Source: Candidatus Saccharimonadota bacterium (lineage in GTDB: Bacteria > Patescibacteriota > Saccharimonadia > Saccharimonadales > Saccharimonadaceae). Taken from it: a DNA stretch of 64,000 bases. A program made the position numbers and the translations under genes. Positions 33,344-42,859 of the stretch are shown piece by piece (the first letter of the stretch is position 1; each line of letters opens with the position of its first letter). The stretch spans positions 30,878 to 94,877 of the forward strand of contig JAFUBM010000019.1 of the NCBI GenBank assembly GCA_017460225.1. The letters run 5' to 3'. The notes below the pieces were generated by a model. The model saw only the letters and a list, made by a program, of their open reading frames with translations. It ran no database searches and was not told the origin of the DNA.

Positions 33344-34180
33344 ATGAAAGTAGCGATTTTGGGGGCGGGGGCATACGGCAGAGCGCTGGGGAAGCTGGCG
33401 CGAGAAAGCGGGCACGCGACGCGGTTTTTTGACCCGTTTCGGTTCCCGGAGCGGGGGCTGGAAGAGGTTTTGGAATGGGGTGAGGCGGTGATTTTGGCGG
33501 CGCCGGCGGAAGCGGCACGGAAGCTGCTCGGGCAATTCCCTGCTTCGGAGCGGGAGAAGCCGCTGATTGTGGCGACGAAGGGGCTAATCGACCTCACGAT
33601 TTATAACCGGTTCTCGCATGTGGAGCTAATCTCGGGGCCGGGATTTGCTGGTGAAATCTTGCGCGGAAAGAGGGTGAAGCTGACCGTGGCAGGAGGAGAT
33701 GTGGCCGAGAAAATCTTGAACACGCAACAAGTAGCGTTTGACCAGACAGAGGACAAGCGGGGCGTGGCGCTGCTTTCTGGACTAAAAAACATCTACGCGA
33801 TAGAGGCTGGGCGCAGGGGGCTAAAGAACGGGAGCGAGGAGTTTAAGGAATATATCTTCCAGGCGGTGCGCGAAGCGGAGAAAATCTTGCTCTATAACGG
33901 CGGGTTTGTGGAGACGGCGCGACTGAACGCCGGCGTGGGGGACTTTGTACTGACCTGCGGTAGTCGCGAGAGCCGGAACTACCGGCTGGGAGAATTGCTT
34001 GCGGCGGGAGGAGCGAGGAAATTGGGAGAGAAAAAGATAATAAAACGATTTTTGCGCGAGAACACCGTGGAGGGGGTCTTTGCGGCGCGAGAAATTGAGC
34101 GGACGGGCGTGTTTGTGCCGCGCGAAGCGGAAATCTTAACCGATAGTCTAAGGAGGATAAAAGATGCCACTAAACGCTAA
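33344..34180 (+). CDS. gpsA: NAD(P)-dependent glycerol-3-phosphate dehydrogenase
   Basis: GpsA makes sn-glycerol-3-phosphate from dihydroxyacetone phosphate for lipids or teichoic acids. The 278-residue protein has the Rossmann start VAILGAGAYGRALGKLA, SGPGFAGEI near 102, the catalytic lysine in GLKNIYAIEAG near 150 and GVGDFVLTCGSRESRNYRLG. It is about 50 residues shorter than usual. ATG at 33344 follows AGGAGG; an earlier in-frame start at 33317 lacks such a site. Its end overlaps the helicase gene by 17 bases. Confidence 0.9.
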   Translation: MKVAILGAGAYGRALGKLARESGHATRFFDPFRFPERGLEEVLEWGEAVILAAPAEAARKLLGQFPASEREKPLIVATKGLIDLTIYNRFSHVELISGPGFAGEILRGKRVKLTVAGGDVAEKILNTQQVAFDQTEDKRGVALLSGLKNIYAIEAGRRGLKNGSEEFKEYIFQAVREAEKILLYNGGFVETARLNAGVGDFVLTCGSRESRNYRLGELLAAGGARKLGEKKIIKRFLRENTVEGVFAAREIERTGVFVPREAEILTDSLRRIKDATKR

Positions 34181-37100
34181 ACAAAAAGAAGCGGTGGAGA
34201 CGATCCAGGGGCCACTTTTGGTCCTGGCCGGGCCGGGGACTGGCAAGACACATCTACTATCGAGCCGAGTCGAATATATTCTAAAAAATACCGACACAAA
34301 CCCGGAGAACATCCTCTGTGTAACCTTTACGGAGAACGGGGCGAGCAATATGCGCGAGAGGCTACTCTCGGTTGTGGGGGCAGCGGCGCGGAAAATCGAA
34401 ATCCACACCTATCACGCGTTTGGGGTGGATCTTTTGAACACATATAAGAATTATGCCGAGACGTTTGACCGGAACCTTGACGCCCAAATTGACGAAGTGC
34501 AACAGTATAAGATAGTCAAGGAAATCCAGGAAAGCTTGCCGGGGACGGACATCCTGCGCAAAGCAACGACGGCAGACATCGTGTCCACGATTGGTAGCGC
34601 AAAGAGCGCGCGGCTGACAGGGGACGATTTGATAAAAGTGGCCGAAGCAAACATAAAGTTGTCTGAGAAGCTGGTAAAAGAAATCTCGCCGATTCTGGAG
34701 CGCGCAAAGCGGGGCGCGAGGTTTTTTGAGGCGGTGGAGGCAACATATACGCCGATTTTGGAGATTCTGGCGGGGTTTACCTCGCCGGAGCCGATTGTGG
34801 GGGAGGTGGAGCCGATTGCCAACGTCCTGGCACGGGATCTGAAACGCATCATTGACGGAGAGATGGGGGCGGAGAAGCCAAGCGCAAAGCCGCTTTCTGA
34901 CTGGCGGAACAGTAATTTTGAGAAAGACGACGAGGGACATTTCCGGCTCAAAGACCGTATCAAAAACAAGAAGCTGAAGTCGCTCGGGAATATTTTTAAT
35001 CTTTATACGGAACGGTTAGAAAAAGAGGGGCTGTATGATTTTTCTGATATGATTGAGCAGGCGATTGAGATTCTACGCAAAGACAAGGGATTCCGGCTGA
35101 CGGAGCAGGAGCGGTTCCAGTATATTCTCCTCGACGAGTTCCAGGATACAAACCCGAGCCAGTTTGAGTTAATCAAACTATTGACGGATTATGACGAGCC
35201 AAACGTGATGGCGGTGGGCGATGATGATCAAGCGATTTTTGAGTTCCAGGGGGCGGACGCGTCGAATCTGCTAACTTTCCAGCAACATTACGGGGCGAAA
35301 GTGATCAACCTGGAGGAAAATTATCGGAGCAACCAGGAGATTCTTGACTTGTCGCGGCGCATCGCGGGGCAAATCAATGATAGTTTTGCCAAAAAACAAC
35401 ACGTGGCAAAGACGCTCAAAGCGTTTAAGGGGGAGGGGGCGGAGATTGCCCGGCATGAGTTTTTGACGAGCGACGGAGAATATGCTTGGGTGGCGCAAGA
35501 AATTGAGAAGCTAATCAAGGCGGGCGTGCCGCAGAAAGAAATTGCTATTATTACCCGGAAGCATAAATACATCGCACCGCTACTACCGTTTCTAAAAGAG
35601 AGTGGAAAAATCAACATCGCTTACGAGAAGCGTGAGAACGTCCTAGAGGACCCACGGCTGGCGGAAATCTTGACGCTGGCGAAGTTTATCGACGACTTGG
35701 CACGGGGCAGAAACGTCTCGTCTAGACTGCTGGAAATCTTGGCGTTCCCTTTTTGGGGAGTGCCGGCGGCAGAGGCGGTCTCTTGTATCTACCGCGCAAA
35801 GGAAGATAAGAAACGCGGGCTGGATTATCTCCTGAAAGCGGATTCGCCGAAGCTGAGAGAGCTGGGAGAGTTCCTGGCGACGCTCGCGGTGAAGAGCTTT
35901 GACACGCCGCTGGAGCTGATGTTGGATTATCTCGTGGGGACGGTAGCGGTGAGGCTGCCGAGCGAGATGCCGACGGAGTCGGGCGAGAGCGGAGAGGTCT
36001 CAAAAGAGGGGGCACTGCTCCGGGGGCGACGAGAGTTTAGGTCGCCGTTTATCGAGTATTATGACGCGGAGCAGGGAGAATATGAGACGTTTGAGCTGTA
36101 TGAGAACCTGGCGGTGCTGAAGGAAGCGATTTTGAGCCACACAAAAGAAAAGAACCTGCGACTCAAAGATTTGGTTATGTTAGTGGAGGATTATCAGGAT
36201 GCCAAGAAGGAGCTGACCAACACTTCGCCGTATCGCGATAGTGCGGATGCGGTCCAAATTGTGACGGCGCACAAGAGCAAGGGGCTGGAGTATGAATACG
36301 TCTTTGTTGTGGCGGCGGACAATATGGCTTGGGGCGGGAGCAAGGGCAACAACGATATGCTGTTTTTACCAAAAAATATGGTGCAGATTAGGCACACGAT
36401 GGCAACGGACGACGAACGGTTAAGACTGTTCTTTGTGGCGCTAACGCGAGCCAAGCGAGTTTTGATGATTTCTAACAGTCTGAAAGATTTTGCCGGGAAG
36501 AGTCCAAAACGGCTGGATTATCTCGCGGAGTACGAAGACGGCGAGGGGAACGTGATTTCTCCGTATATTACGCCGGACGGAAAATACAAGGTCAAACAAC
36601 ATTACGAAGACCTCTCGGAGATCCGGAAGACGGTGGACTTGAGGAAGACTTGGCGCAGCGCCTACGCAAAACTGACGCCGGAGCTGAGACCGATTTTGAC
36701 TGCGAGGATGGAAAACTACAAGCTAACGGCGAGCGATTTGACGAGCTTTATCGATATTTCTTATGGCGGGCCGATGAGCTTCTACGCGAACAAAGTCCTC
36801 CGCGCGCCACAGGAGCCGGCAACGGAAAATGTGGTGTTTGGGACGCTAGTCCACGCGACGTTTGAGCGGATTACGCGCGAAAAAATCTCCGATGAGGAGG
36901 CAGTGGCGTTTTACCGCGGGGAGGCGGAAAAAGCAGATTTGACAGAGAAAGACGTGAAATACTTGTTAGAAAAAGGCGAGCAAGCGCTAAAGATTTCTCT
37001 GGCGCAGTTCGGAAGTTTGCTCCGCGCCGAAAATTCGCGCGCAGAAGTCAATCTATATAGCGAGCATATTGAGATTGGCGATATCCCGGCAACGGGCAAG

Positions 37101-37532
37101 CTCGACCATATAGAAATCGACGAGAAAGCCAAGACGATAGAGATCTATGATTTTAAGACGGGAAAATACCACAAGGAAAAGTGGGGGTCGGTGGACTCGC
37201 TATATAAATATAGCTTGCAGCTGGGGTTCTATAAGTTGCTGCTCAACAATTCCCCGACATACCGGAAATATGCGGTAACGCGGGGACACATCTTGTTTGT
37301 TAATCCGGACGAAGAGGGGAAAGTTTACGACAAGGTACTGGAGTTTGACAACCCGAAGGAGTATGACGAGGCGAAGCTGATAGATATCGCTGGGGCGGTG
37401 TATCGGCAGGCAAAGAGTCTGGCGTTTTTGGACGACGAAGAGTTGCGAGTGGAGGCGGACAAGAATAAGGGACTAAAGGAAGTCAAAGAGTTTATCGAGC
37501 TTTTGCTTGCAAAGACGGCGCAAAAACAGTAA
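34164..37532 (+). CDS. UvrD/Rep-type helicase fused to a PD-(D/E)XK nuclease (1122 aa)
   Basis: Superfamily 1A helicase motifs: Walker A GPGTGKT at 23-29, LLDEFQDTNPSQFELIK near 322, VGDDDQAIFEFQGADASN near 350, VQIVTAHKSKGLEYEYVFV near 690 and LFFVALTRAKRVL near 755. The C-terminal region (from about 870) has FGTLVHATFERI and the nuclease core TGKLDHIEIDE...IYDFKTGK, as in AddB/RecB-family nucleases. It may process double-strand breaks or mismatched DNA ends; RecBCD/AddAB partners are not seen here. It overlaps gpsA, implying coupled translation. Confidence 0.93.
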   Translation: MPLNAKQKEAVETIQGPLLVLAGPGTGKTHLLSSRVEYILKNTDTNPENILCVTFTENGASNMRERLLSVVGAAARKIEIHTYHAFGVDLLNTYKNYAETFDRNLDAQIDEVQQYKIVKEIQESLPGTDILRKATTADIVSTIGSAKSARLTGDDLIKVAEANIKLSEKLVKEISPILERAKRGARFFEAVEATYTPILEILAGFTSPEPIVGEVEPIANVLARDLKRIIDGEMGAEKPSAKPLSDWRNSNFEKDDEGHFRLKDRIKNKKLKSLGNIFNLYTERLEKEGLYDFSDMIEQAIEILRKDKGFRLTEQERFQYILLDEFQDTNPSQFELIKLLTDYDEPNVMAVGDDDQAIFEFQGADASNLLTFQQHYGAKVINLEENYRSNQEILDLSRRIAGQINDSFAKKQHVAKTLKAFKGEGAEIARHEFLTSDGEYAWVAQEIEKLIKAGVPQKEIAIITRKHKYIAPLLPFLKESGKINIAYEKRENVLEDPRLAEILTLAKFIDDLARGRNVSSRLLEILAFPFWGVPAAEAVSCIYRAKEDKKRGLDYLLKADSPKLRELGEFLATLAVKSFDTPLELMLDYLVGTVAVRLPSEMPTESGESGEVSKEGALLRGRREFRSPFIEYYDAEQGEYETFELYENLAVLKEAILSHTKEKNLRLKDLVMLVEDYQDAKKELTNTSPYRDSADAVQIVTAHKSKGLEYEYVFVVAADNMAWGGSKGNNDMLFLPKNMVQIRHTMATDDERLRLFFVALTRAKRVLMISNSLKDFAGKSPKRLDYLAEYEDGEGNVISPYITPDGKYKVKQHYEDLSEIRKTVDLRKTWRSAYAKLTPELRPILTARMENYKLTASDLTSFIDISYGGPMSFYANKVLRAPQEPATENVVFGTLVHATFERITREKISDEEAVAFYRGEAEKADLTEKDVKYLLEKGEQALKISLAQFGSLLRAENSRAEVNLYSEHIEIGDIPATGKLDHIEIDEKAKTIEIYDFKTGKYHKEKWGSVDSLYKYSLQLGFYKLLLNNSPTYRKYAVTRGHILFVNPDEEGKVYDKVLEFDNPKEYDEAKLIDIAGAVYRQAKSLAFLDDEELRVEADKNKGLKEVKEFIELLLAKTAQKQ

Positions 37533-37575
37533 AATAAATCCGTTCTAGAACAATACACAGAAAGGGGGCGAGTAT

Positions 37576-37857
37576 GTGTTTGGGAAGAAGTACGCTTTAA
37601 GAGACATCAATACTGGCGAAAGCGAATCGTTTGACGACCCGCACGAAGCCGCGCAGTGGGCGAGATATCACGGTTGCGTGCGCGACGAGACCGGCGGCAA
37701 AACGTTTGACGCGATGCGTACGCTGGGCTATGACCACAATGGCGAGCGCGTCGGGACGGGCGGAATGATCTTTGGTAATTTGTTTGGCTTAAACGAGCCG
37801 GACGAGCCAGCAGCAAGCAACGACAAAACTTTTATCGATAGATTATTTGGCTTGTAA
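37576..37857 (+). CDS. Hypothetical protein (93 aa)
   Basis: The protein (GTG start; FGKKYALRDINTGESESFDD, then PHEAAQWARYHGCVRDETGG) is acidic and soluble with no known motif. AAAGGGGGC 7-8 bases upstream supports the GTG at 37576; the overlapping ATG at 37574 is in a frame that closes early. It follows the helicase gene by 43 bases in the same direction and ends at a terminator. Function unknown. Confidence 0.6.
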   Translation: MFGKKYALRDINTGESESFDDPHEAAQWARYHGCVRDETGGKTFDAMRTLGYDHNGERVGTGGMIFGNLFGLNEPDEPAASNDKTFIDRLFGL

Positions 37858-37868
37858 GCGATGTCTCA

Positions 37869-37895
37869 AAATCCCCGAAGAATCGGGGATTTTTC
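37869..37895. terminator. Terminator between the 93-aa gene and the DUF2207-like gene
   Basis: Stem aaatccccga/tcggggattt with T-runs on the plus strand and a shorter one on the minus strand; it separates two converging genes. Confidence 0.85.
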
Positions 37896-37919
37896 TTGCG
37901 AGAGTTTTTCTCGGGCGGT

Positions 37920-39584
37920 CTACCAGCCGCCGCCTCCGCCGCCGCCACCCCCGCCGCCGGAGAAACCACCCCCGCCACCACCGGACGAACCGGAGGAGCT
38001 GGAGGCTTCCATGGCCGTGGCGGAAGAAATGGACGAGGCAGTAGCAGCGCGGAAAGCGCGGAAGTCTGAGCTGGACATAATGTAGCCCGCCATGAGCCAA
38101 TCCGGCTCGGAGACGTCGGGCATTTGGTAGTATTGTTGGAGCTCAGCGAGCCAGGAATCTTCGCATTTGAAGATGATGGCGTAGGGGAGAAGCTTCTCGT
38201 AGAGGCGGACGATGCCTTGCGGAGAGGTGTCGGCGGACTTGACGGAATGGAGGAACTTAATCCGTTCTGTCTCGGCGAGCTTAAGATATTCTTCGAGACC
38301 GTCGAGATAGTTGGAGGCTTCGATACCCTTAAGGGTGCGTTCTTCGTATTTATTATATCTGGCGGCAAGGAAGGAGAGATGTTGGTTTTTCTTGCCCTCA
38401 AAGAGGTTTTTGCCGCGGAGGTCGGCTTCGATGTCGGTGGTAAACTCACGGCTAAGACGTTCGAGCTTGGACGAGTATTTTTGGGTCTTGACCTCGATGA
38501 TGTCGCCGTCTGTGGCGCGAGTGCCGCCGTTTAGAATGTCGAGGACGACTTGTTGTTCGCGGGAGATGCCGGAGAGGGATTTGCAGTGGATTTTCCAGAC
38601 GTTGGACTTGCGTTTGAGGAGCTTGGAGACCTTTTCTACTTTTTCTAGCTCAACGTGGTGGCGGACGGCGAGCTCCATCAGCGAGGCGACTTTGGTGTCG
38701 GCATAGCCGTGGTTGAGCCAGACGGCGTTGGCCTGGGCAACGGAGAGGTCGGCAGGCGGAGTATACTGGACGGGCTTAGGGGACTTGGCGAGGGAGATTT
38801 TTTCGGCGTTGCGGGCTTTCATCTTTTTGCCGGCGCGGAATTTGGCGATGATGAGAGCGAGAGTGCCGAGCGCGACGCCGCCGGCGACGTAGTAGGCGGA
38901 ATAATCTTTAGGGACAACAAAGGTGTCGGGCGCAAAGGCGAGGTTGAGCGTAAGGGTCTCTCTAGCGGCGAGATTTTGGGCGGAGAAGGTGATGGTGTCG
39001 GGAAGGTAGCTTTCCGTGGCGGTGCCGTCGGCGTAGTCGATGTGGCCGACGAAGGTCTGGCAACGGGAGGTGGCTTCGGTGCCGCCGATGCCGTAGACGC
39101 CAACATAGCAGGACGTGTCGCCGGTGAAGGCGGAGAGGAGGGAGTCAGAAAGGTGGACCGTGGTGGTGAGGGAGTCAAAGCGTTGACTCCAGCCGGTGCC
39201 GTTGGTATCCCAATACAGCTCTTGGTTCTCGGAGTTGTCGGGCTGGAGGATGACGTTTTCTAGATTGTAGGAGATGGAGTAGGTCTGCTCGCCGTGGACG
39301 TAGGAGCTGGCGGAGCCGATACGGAAGCAGAGCAAATCTTCGTTATCATAAGTGCTGTAAGGCTCGGACGTGCCGGCGCGGGAGACGGAAAAGCTAGAGG
39401 AGTCGAGAGTGCGGACGTCGCGGTAGTGAGTGGGGAGACAACGCTCGATGCCGTGGTTTTGGTCAGTCTCGGGGAAGACGGCGGTCAGCTCCTCCTGGAC
39501 GTGCATGGCGGAAGTGCCCTTGGCGGTCTTGTCGAGATAATAATTGAAGTTGGCAGATTTGAAGTAAAAATCGTTGGCGCTCAT
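37920..39584 (-). CDS. DUF2207-like membrane protein with glycine-rich tail
   Basis: The 554-residue protein has an extracytoplasmic-type beta domain (DFYFKSANFNYYLDK, then HVQEELTAVFPE) at 1-225, one clear membrane segment (YYVAGGVALGTLALIIAKFR, about 232-252), a cytoplasmic domain and a C-terminal SGGGGGGFSGGGG-type tail. This order fits the DUF2207/YciQ family, whose function is unknown. The usual N-terminal signal peptide is absent: an in-frame TAG lies two codons before the ATG and a TATAAT box lies 8 bases upstream, so the start seems fixed. Confidence 0.82.
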   Translation of the reverse strand: MSANDFYFKSANFNYYLDKTAKGTSAMHVQEELTAVFPETDQNHGIERCLPTHYRDVRTLDSSSFSVSRAGTSEPYSTYDNEDLLCFRIGSASSYVHGEQTYSISYNLENVILQPDNSENQELYWDTNGTGWSQRFDSLTTTVHLSDSLLSAFTGDTSCYVGVYGIGGTEATSRCQTFVGHIDYADGTATESYLPDTITFSAQNLAARETLTLNLAFAPDTFVVPKDYSAYYVAGGVALGTLALIIAKFRAGKKMKARNAEKISLAKSPKPVQYTPPADLSVAQANAVWLNHGYADTKVASLMELAVRHHVELEKVEKVSKLLKRKSNVWKIHCKSLSGISREQQVVLDILNGGTRATDGDIIEVKTQKYSSKLERLSREFTTDIEADLRGKNLFEGKKNQHLSFLAARYNKYEERTLKGIEASNYLDGLEEYLKLAETERIKFLHSVKSADTSPQGIVRLYEKLLPYAIIFKCEDSWLAELQQYYQMPDVSEPDWLMAGYIMSSSDFRAFRAATASSISSATAMEASSSSGSSGGGGGGFSGGGGGGGGGGGW

Positions 39585-39598
39585 AACCTAATTATACG

Positions 39599-40507
39599 CT
39601 ATTTTAGGGATTTGATAGCGGCTTTGAGGGTGTTGACGGAGCGCTGGTATTTAATCCCTTCTTCTTCGGAGAGGCGGACGTCGATACGCTTGATAGCGCC
39701 GCGGCGACCGACTACGGTCGGGAAGCCGATAAAGAGCCCGGCGGCGTCGTCAAAGCTGGAGACGGAGAGGACGCGGCGCTCGTCGTTCAAAATGGCGTTG
39801 ATGATGTAGGTGACGCAGACGCCGATGCCGTAATGCGTGGCGCCCTTTTTGGCGATGATTTCGTAGGCTTCGTTACGAGCGTAATCTTCGAGCGCGTCGA
39901 GCGTGGGGGCGGAGAGCATGGTGGAGACAGGCTGGCCGCAGACGTTGGCGGTAGACCAGAGAGCAAACTCCGAGTCGCCGTGCTCGCCGACTTGGTAAGC
40001 GTGGACGGACTTGGGGTGGATGTTGAGCTTCTCGGAGACTTTGAGGCGAAGGCGGGCGGAGTCAAGGACGGTGCCGGAGCCGATGACGTGGTCGCTGGGC
40101 AGGCCGGAGTATTTCCAGGTAAGATAGGTCAGGACATCCATAGGATTAGACACGACGAGGAAGATGCCGCGGAAACCGTTTTTCATGATTTCTTTAATCA
40201 TGGGCTTGAAGATGCCGGCGTTTTTCTTCAAAAGGTCAAGGCGAGTCTCTCCGGGCTTTTGGTTGGCACCGGCGGTGATGACGATGATGTCGCAACCGCG
40301 GGCGTCGGCGTAGGTGCCGGACTTGATCTTGAGGTAGCTGGGGGAGACGGCGAGAGCGTCACGGAGATCCATGGCCTCTCCCTCGGCGTCGTCGGCATTG
40401 ATGTCGACTAAAACAAGTTCGTTAACTGCGGTGCGCTGGTTTATCATCGCGTAGGCAATGCTCGCGCCAACATTGCCCGTACCGATTATCATAACTTTGT
40501 TTGCCAT
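39599..40507 (-). CDS. ldh: L-lactate dehydrogenase
   Basis: The 302-residue enzyme has the NAD motif IIGTGNVGASIAYAM, the substrate loop AGANQKPGETR with Gln at the position that separates lactate from malate dehydrogenases, the Asp/Arg region and catalytic His in VGEHGDSEFALWS. It would regenerate NAD+ from pyruvate in a fermentative, host-dependent metabolism. Minus-strand TGCTATAAT lies about 12 bases before the ATG. It stands alone between lysS and the DUF2207-like gene. Confidence 0.95.
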   Translation of the reverse strand: MANKVMIIGTGNVGASIAYAMINQRTAVNELVLVDINADDAEGEAMDLRDALAVSPSYLKIKSGTYADARGCDIIVITAGANQKPGETRLDLLKKNAGIFKPMIKEIMKNGFRGIFLVVSNPMDVLTYLTWKYSGLPSDHVIGSGTVLDSARLRLKVSEKLNIHPKSVHAYQVGEHGDSEFALWSTANVCGQPVSTMLSAPTLDALEDYARNEAYEIIAKKGATHYGIGVCVTYIINAILNDERRVLSVSSFDDAAGLFIGFPTVVGRRGAIKRIDVRLSEEEGIKYQRSVNTLKAAIKSLK

Positions 40508-40548
40508 ATATTATATATTATAGCATAAGCAAAATAGAAACGGGGAAA

Positions 40549-42051
40549 TTATTTGGATTTGATGAGGGGGAAGGGGACGGCTTCGCGGCCGGAGACGCCT
40601 TCGAGGAGCCAGAAGTTGCGCTCGCTGTTGCCCCAGCCACAGGCGGGCGGCATGCCGTATTCAAGCATCTCGACAAAATCGGTGTCGAGCATCATGGCCT
40701 CAGAGTCGCCAGCGTCACGGGCGGCTTGTTGGGCCTGGAAGCGGGCGAGCTGGTCCAGCGGGTCGTTGAGCTCGGAAAAGCCGTTGCCCATCTCTGTCCC
40801 GGCGATGATGGGGTGGAACCGTTCGGTAACGAGGGGATTTTCGGCGTGTTTTTTGGCGAGAGGTGAGAGCTCCAGCGGCTCTTCGATGAGCCAGTACGGG
40901 CCGGCGGAAGTCTTGCGGATGAGTTTCCAGACGTGGTCGATGAGGTGGGCGGTGGAGGCGGTCTCAAGGGTGTGCTCGAGAGATTTCTTAGCGGCGGAAT
41001 CGTTTTTATCCTCGGACTTAGCAAACTCGTCGCGGAGAATCTGGCAGAGCTGGGTCCTATCGGGGTGGAAGACGTCGACGTTAAACTTGTCTCTAAGCAA
41101 GTCCGCGTATTTGATGCGGGACCAAGGCTGGCCGCCATTGTCTAGATCGATGTCGAAGCCGGAGACGTGGAACTGGAGCGTCCCCCAAGTCTCCCGGGCG
41201 ACGTATTTGATCATCTCTTCGTAGAGGGCCATGCCGTCTTCGTAGTTTTCGTAGGCGGCGTAGGACTCAAAGGCGATGTGCTCGGGCAGATGCTCGTCGT
41301 CGATGCCTTCGTTGCGGAAACGCGGACCGATGTCAAAGACTTTTTCAAAACCACCGCCGAGGAGGCGTTTGAGCGGAAGCTCGTGGGAGATGCGGAGATA
41401 AAAATCTTCATCGAGAGCGTCCATATGGGTAACAAAGGGGTTGGCGTCGGCGCCACCGGTGGTATGCTCAAGAACGGGGACGTTGATCTCGACAAAACCG
41501 TGGCCGAGCATAAACTGGCGCGTAGCCTGCCAGAACTTACTCCGGCGGACAAGGCGCTCGCGGACTTCGGGATTAACGTTCATGTCGACATAGCGGCGGC
41601 GGAAACGTTCCTCTTTGTTGGAGAAGCCGTCGCGGCCGGGAAGCGGACGCAGGGATTTGCCCAGCAGACGGACCGCCGGCGCAAAAACGGAAATCTCGCC
41701 GGTGCTGCTCTTCCCCACTGTGCCGGTGGCTTCGATGAAGTCGCCGGTGTCGAGGAGTTTTAAGCGCTCGGTATTAAATAAAGTTTTATTTTCTAAATCT
41801 TTTTGAGCCAAAAAGATTTGAACTTCGCCGGAGGCATCTCTAATTCTTAAGAACGCGAGCTTACCAAAGCTGCGGATGGCAGTGAGACGGCCGGCGATGG
41901 TGACGGTCTTGCCTTCTAGCTCGGAGAAGTTCTCGACGACGGCGGAAACCGGCGTGTCGCGGAAGGATTTGGCCGGGTAAGGGTCGATACCGAGCGCGCG
42001 GATCTCTTCAAGTTTTCTTAAACGTTCATTACGATAATCATCTAAAGTCAT
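40549..42051 (-). CDS. lysS: Lysyl-tRNA synthetase, class II
   Basis: The 500-residue protein has an OB-fold anticodon domain (VTIAGRLTAIRSFGKLAFLR), class II motif 1 region FMLGHGFVEINVPVLEHTTG, motif 2 EKVFDIGPRFRNEGIDDEH and GNGFSELNDPLDQLARF. Motif 3 reads PPACGWGNSERNFWLLEG, less typical than the usual GLGIGIDR form but keeping the Arg. It is probably the last gene of the frr-site-2 protease-CPBP-lysS run. Confidence 0.95.
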   Translation of the reverse strand: MTLDDYRNERLRKLEEIRALGIDPYPAKSFRDTPVSAVVENFSELEGKTVTIAGRLTAIRSFGKLAFLRIRDASGEVQIFLAQKDLENKTLFNTERLKLLDTGDFIEATGTVGKSSTGEISVFAPAVRLLGKSLRPLPGRDGFSNKEERFRRRYVDMNVNPEVRERLVRRSKFWQATRQFMLGHGFVEINVPVLEHTTGGADANPFVTHMDALDEDFYLRISHELPLKRLLGGGFEKVFDIGPRFRNEGIDDEHLPEHIAFESYAAYENYEDGMALYEEMIKYVARETWGTLQFHVSGFDIDLDNGGQPWSRIKYADLLRDKFNVDVFHPDRTQLCQILRDEFAKSEDKNDSAAKKSLEHTLETASTAHLIDHVWKLIRKTSAGPYWLIEEPLELSPLAKKHAENPLVTERFHPIIAGTEMGNGFSELNDPLDQLARFQAQQAARDAGDSEAMMLDTDFVEMLEYGMPPACGWGNSERNFWLLEGVSGREAVPFPLIKSK

Positions 42052-42055
42052 ACCG

Positions 42056-42847
42056 TTATTGTATCATAAAAACATATAATAATACAAAAGCAACGCCGTT
42101 TTTTAGCATATGGAGGAGGATGCCGGCGTAAGCGGTGCCGGTGATTTCTCGGAAGGCACAAGAGACAAGCGACATAGCAAAGACAGTTAGCCCGACATTC
42201 CACTGGCCATGGACGAGACCAAAGAGGGCGGAGACGAGGAGCATGGCGAGCGGGAGCGAGAGCTGGCCGGGGAGCTTGCCGCGGAGTTTGCCATAGAGCC
42301 AACCGCGAAAAATCAGCTCCTCTGCCATGGGCGCCAGAACTACGAGTGAGACAAAAGCGAGAAGCCGGTCGAGATTTGAGGTTAAGGTGGCGAAGCCAAG
42401 GAGATCTTGGGACTGAGTAAGGTCGATATCTGGGAAGAGCAGGCTAAAGAGGTAGATGAGCCCCGTCCCGAGTAGTAGCGAGACAACAAGCCCAACGGGA
42501 GCAAGCGCAAGATCCGTCCAAGTGGGGAGGCCGGCGAGCCCGAGCTCTTCGGGGGACGTCCGCCAGACCTTGAAGAGCTTAGTCGGGACGAAGATGATGA
42601 GCGCGAGGGCAAGAAGATAGACCAGGGCGGAGTAGATGGCGGACCAGAGCGGGGTTAGGAGAGTGTCGTAAGAGATGAAGCGGGAGAGAACGAGTGCCAG
42701 GAAGAATTGCGCGCCATAGAGCGCGATGAAGACCCAGAGCGGGAGTAGGAGGATGGACAAGATCTGGCGAAAGCGGGCGCGAGGAGAAAGCGGGCGCTGG
42801 GGCGCTTGGGATTTTTGGGATTTGGGTTTGGTGGGGCGCTTGGGCAT
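42056..42847 (-). CDS. CPBP (CAAX/Abi) family intramembrane metalloprotease
   Basis: The 263-residue protein has six to seven hydrophobic segments and the CPBP motifs EELIFRGWLYGKL near 187 and FGLVHGQWN near 224, with a last Asn/His region near AYAGILLHMLKNG. In bacteria this family includes proteins for processing or immunity to peptides. The N-terminal 25 residues are basic (KRPTKPKSQKSQAPQRP). AAGGATC precedes the ATG; the gene lies 12 bases after the site-2 protease gene. Substrate unknown. Confidence 0.88.
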   Translation of the reverse strand: MPKRPTKPKSQKSQAPQRPLSPRARFRQILSILLLPLWVFIALYGAQFFLALVLSRFISYDTLLTPLWSAIYSALVYLLALALIIFVPTKLFKVWRTSPEELGLAGLPTWTDLALAPVGLVVSLLLGTGLIYLFSLLFPDIDLTQSQDLLGFATLTSNLDRLLAFVSLVVLAPMAEELIFRGWLYGKLRGKLPGQLSLPLAMLLVSALFGLVHGQWNVGLTVFAMSLVSCAFREITGTAYAGILLHMLKNGVAFVLLYVFMIQ

Positions 42848-42859
42848 TTGATCCTTCCG

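Noticed and set aside
38655..39263. A 202-codon plus-strand frame opposite the DUF2207-like gene
   Set aside because: Low-complexity Gly/Val/Asp composition of an antisense shadow; the minus-strand gene has clear domain structure.
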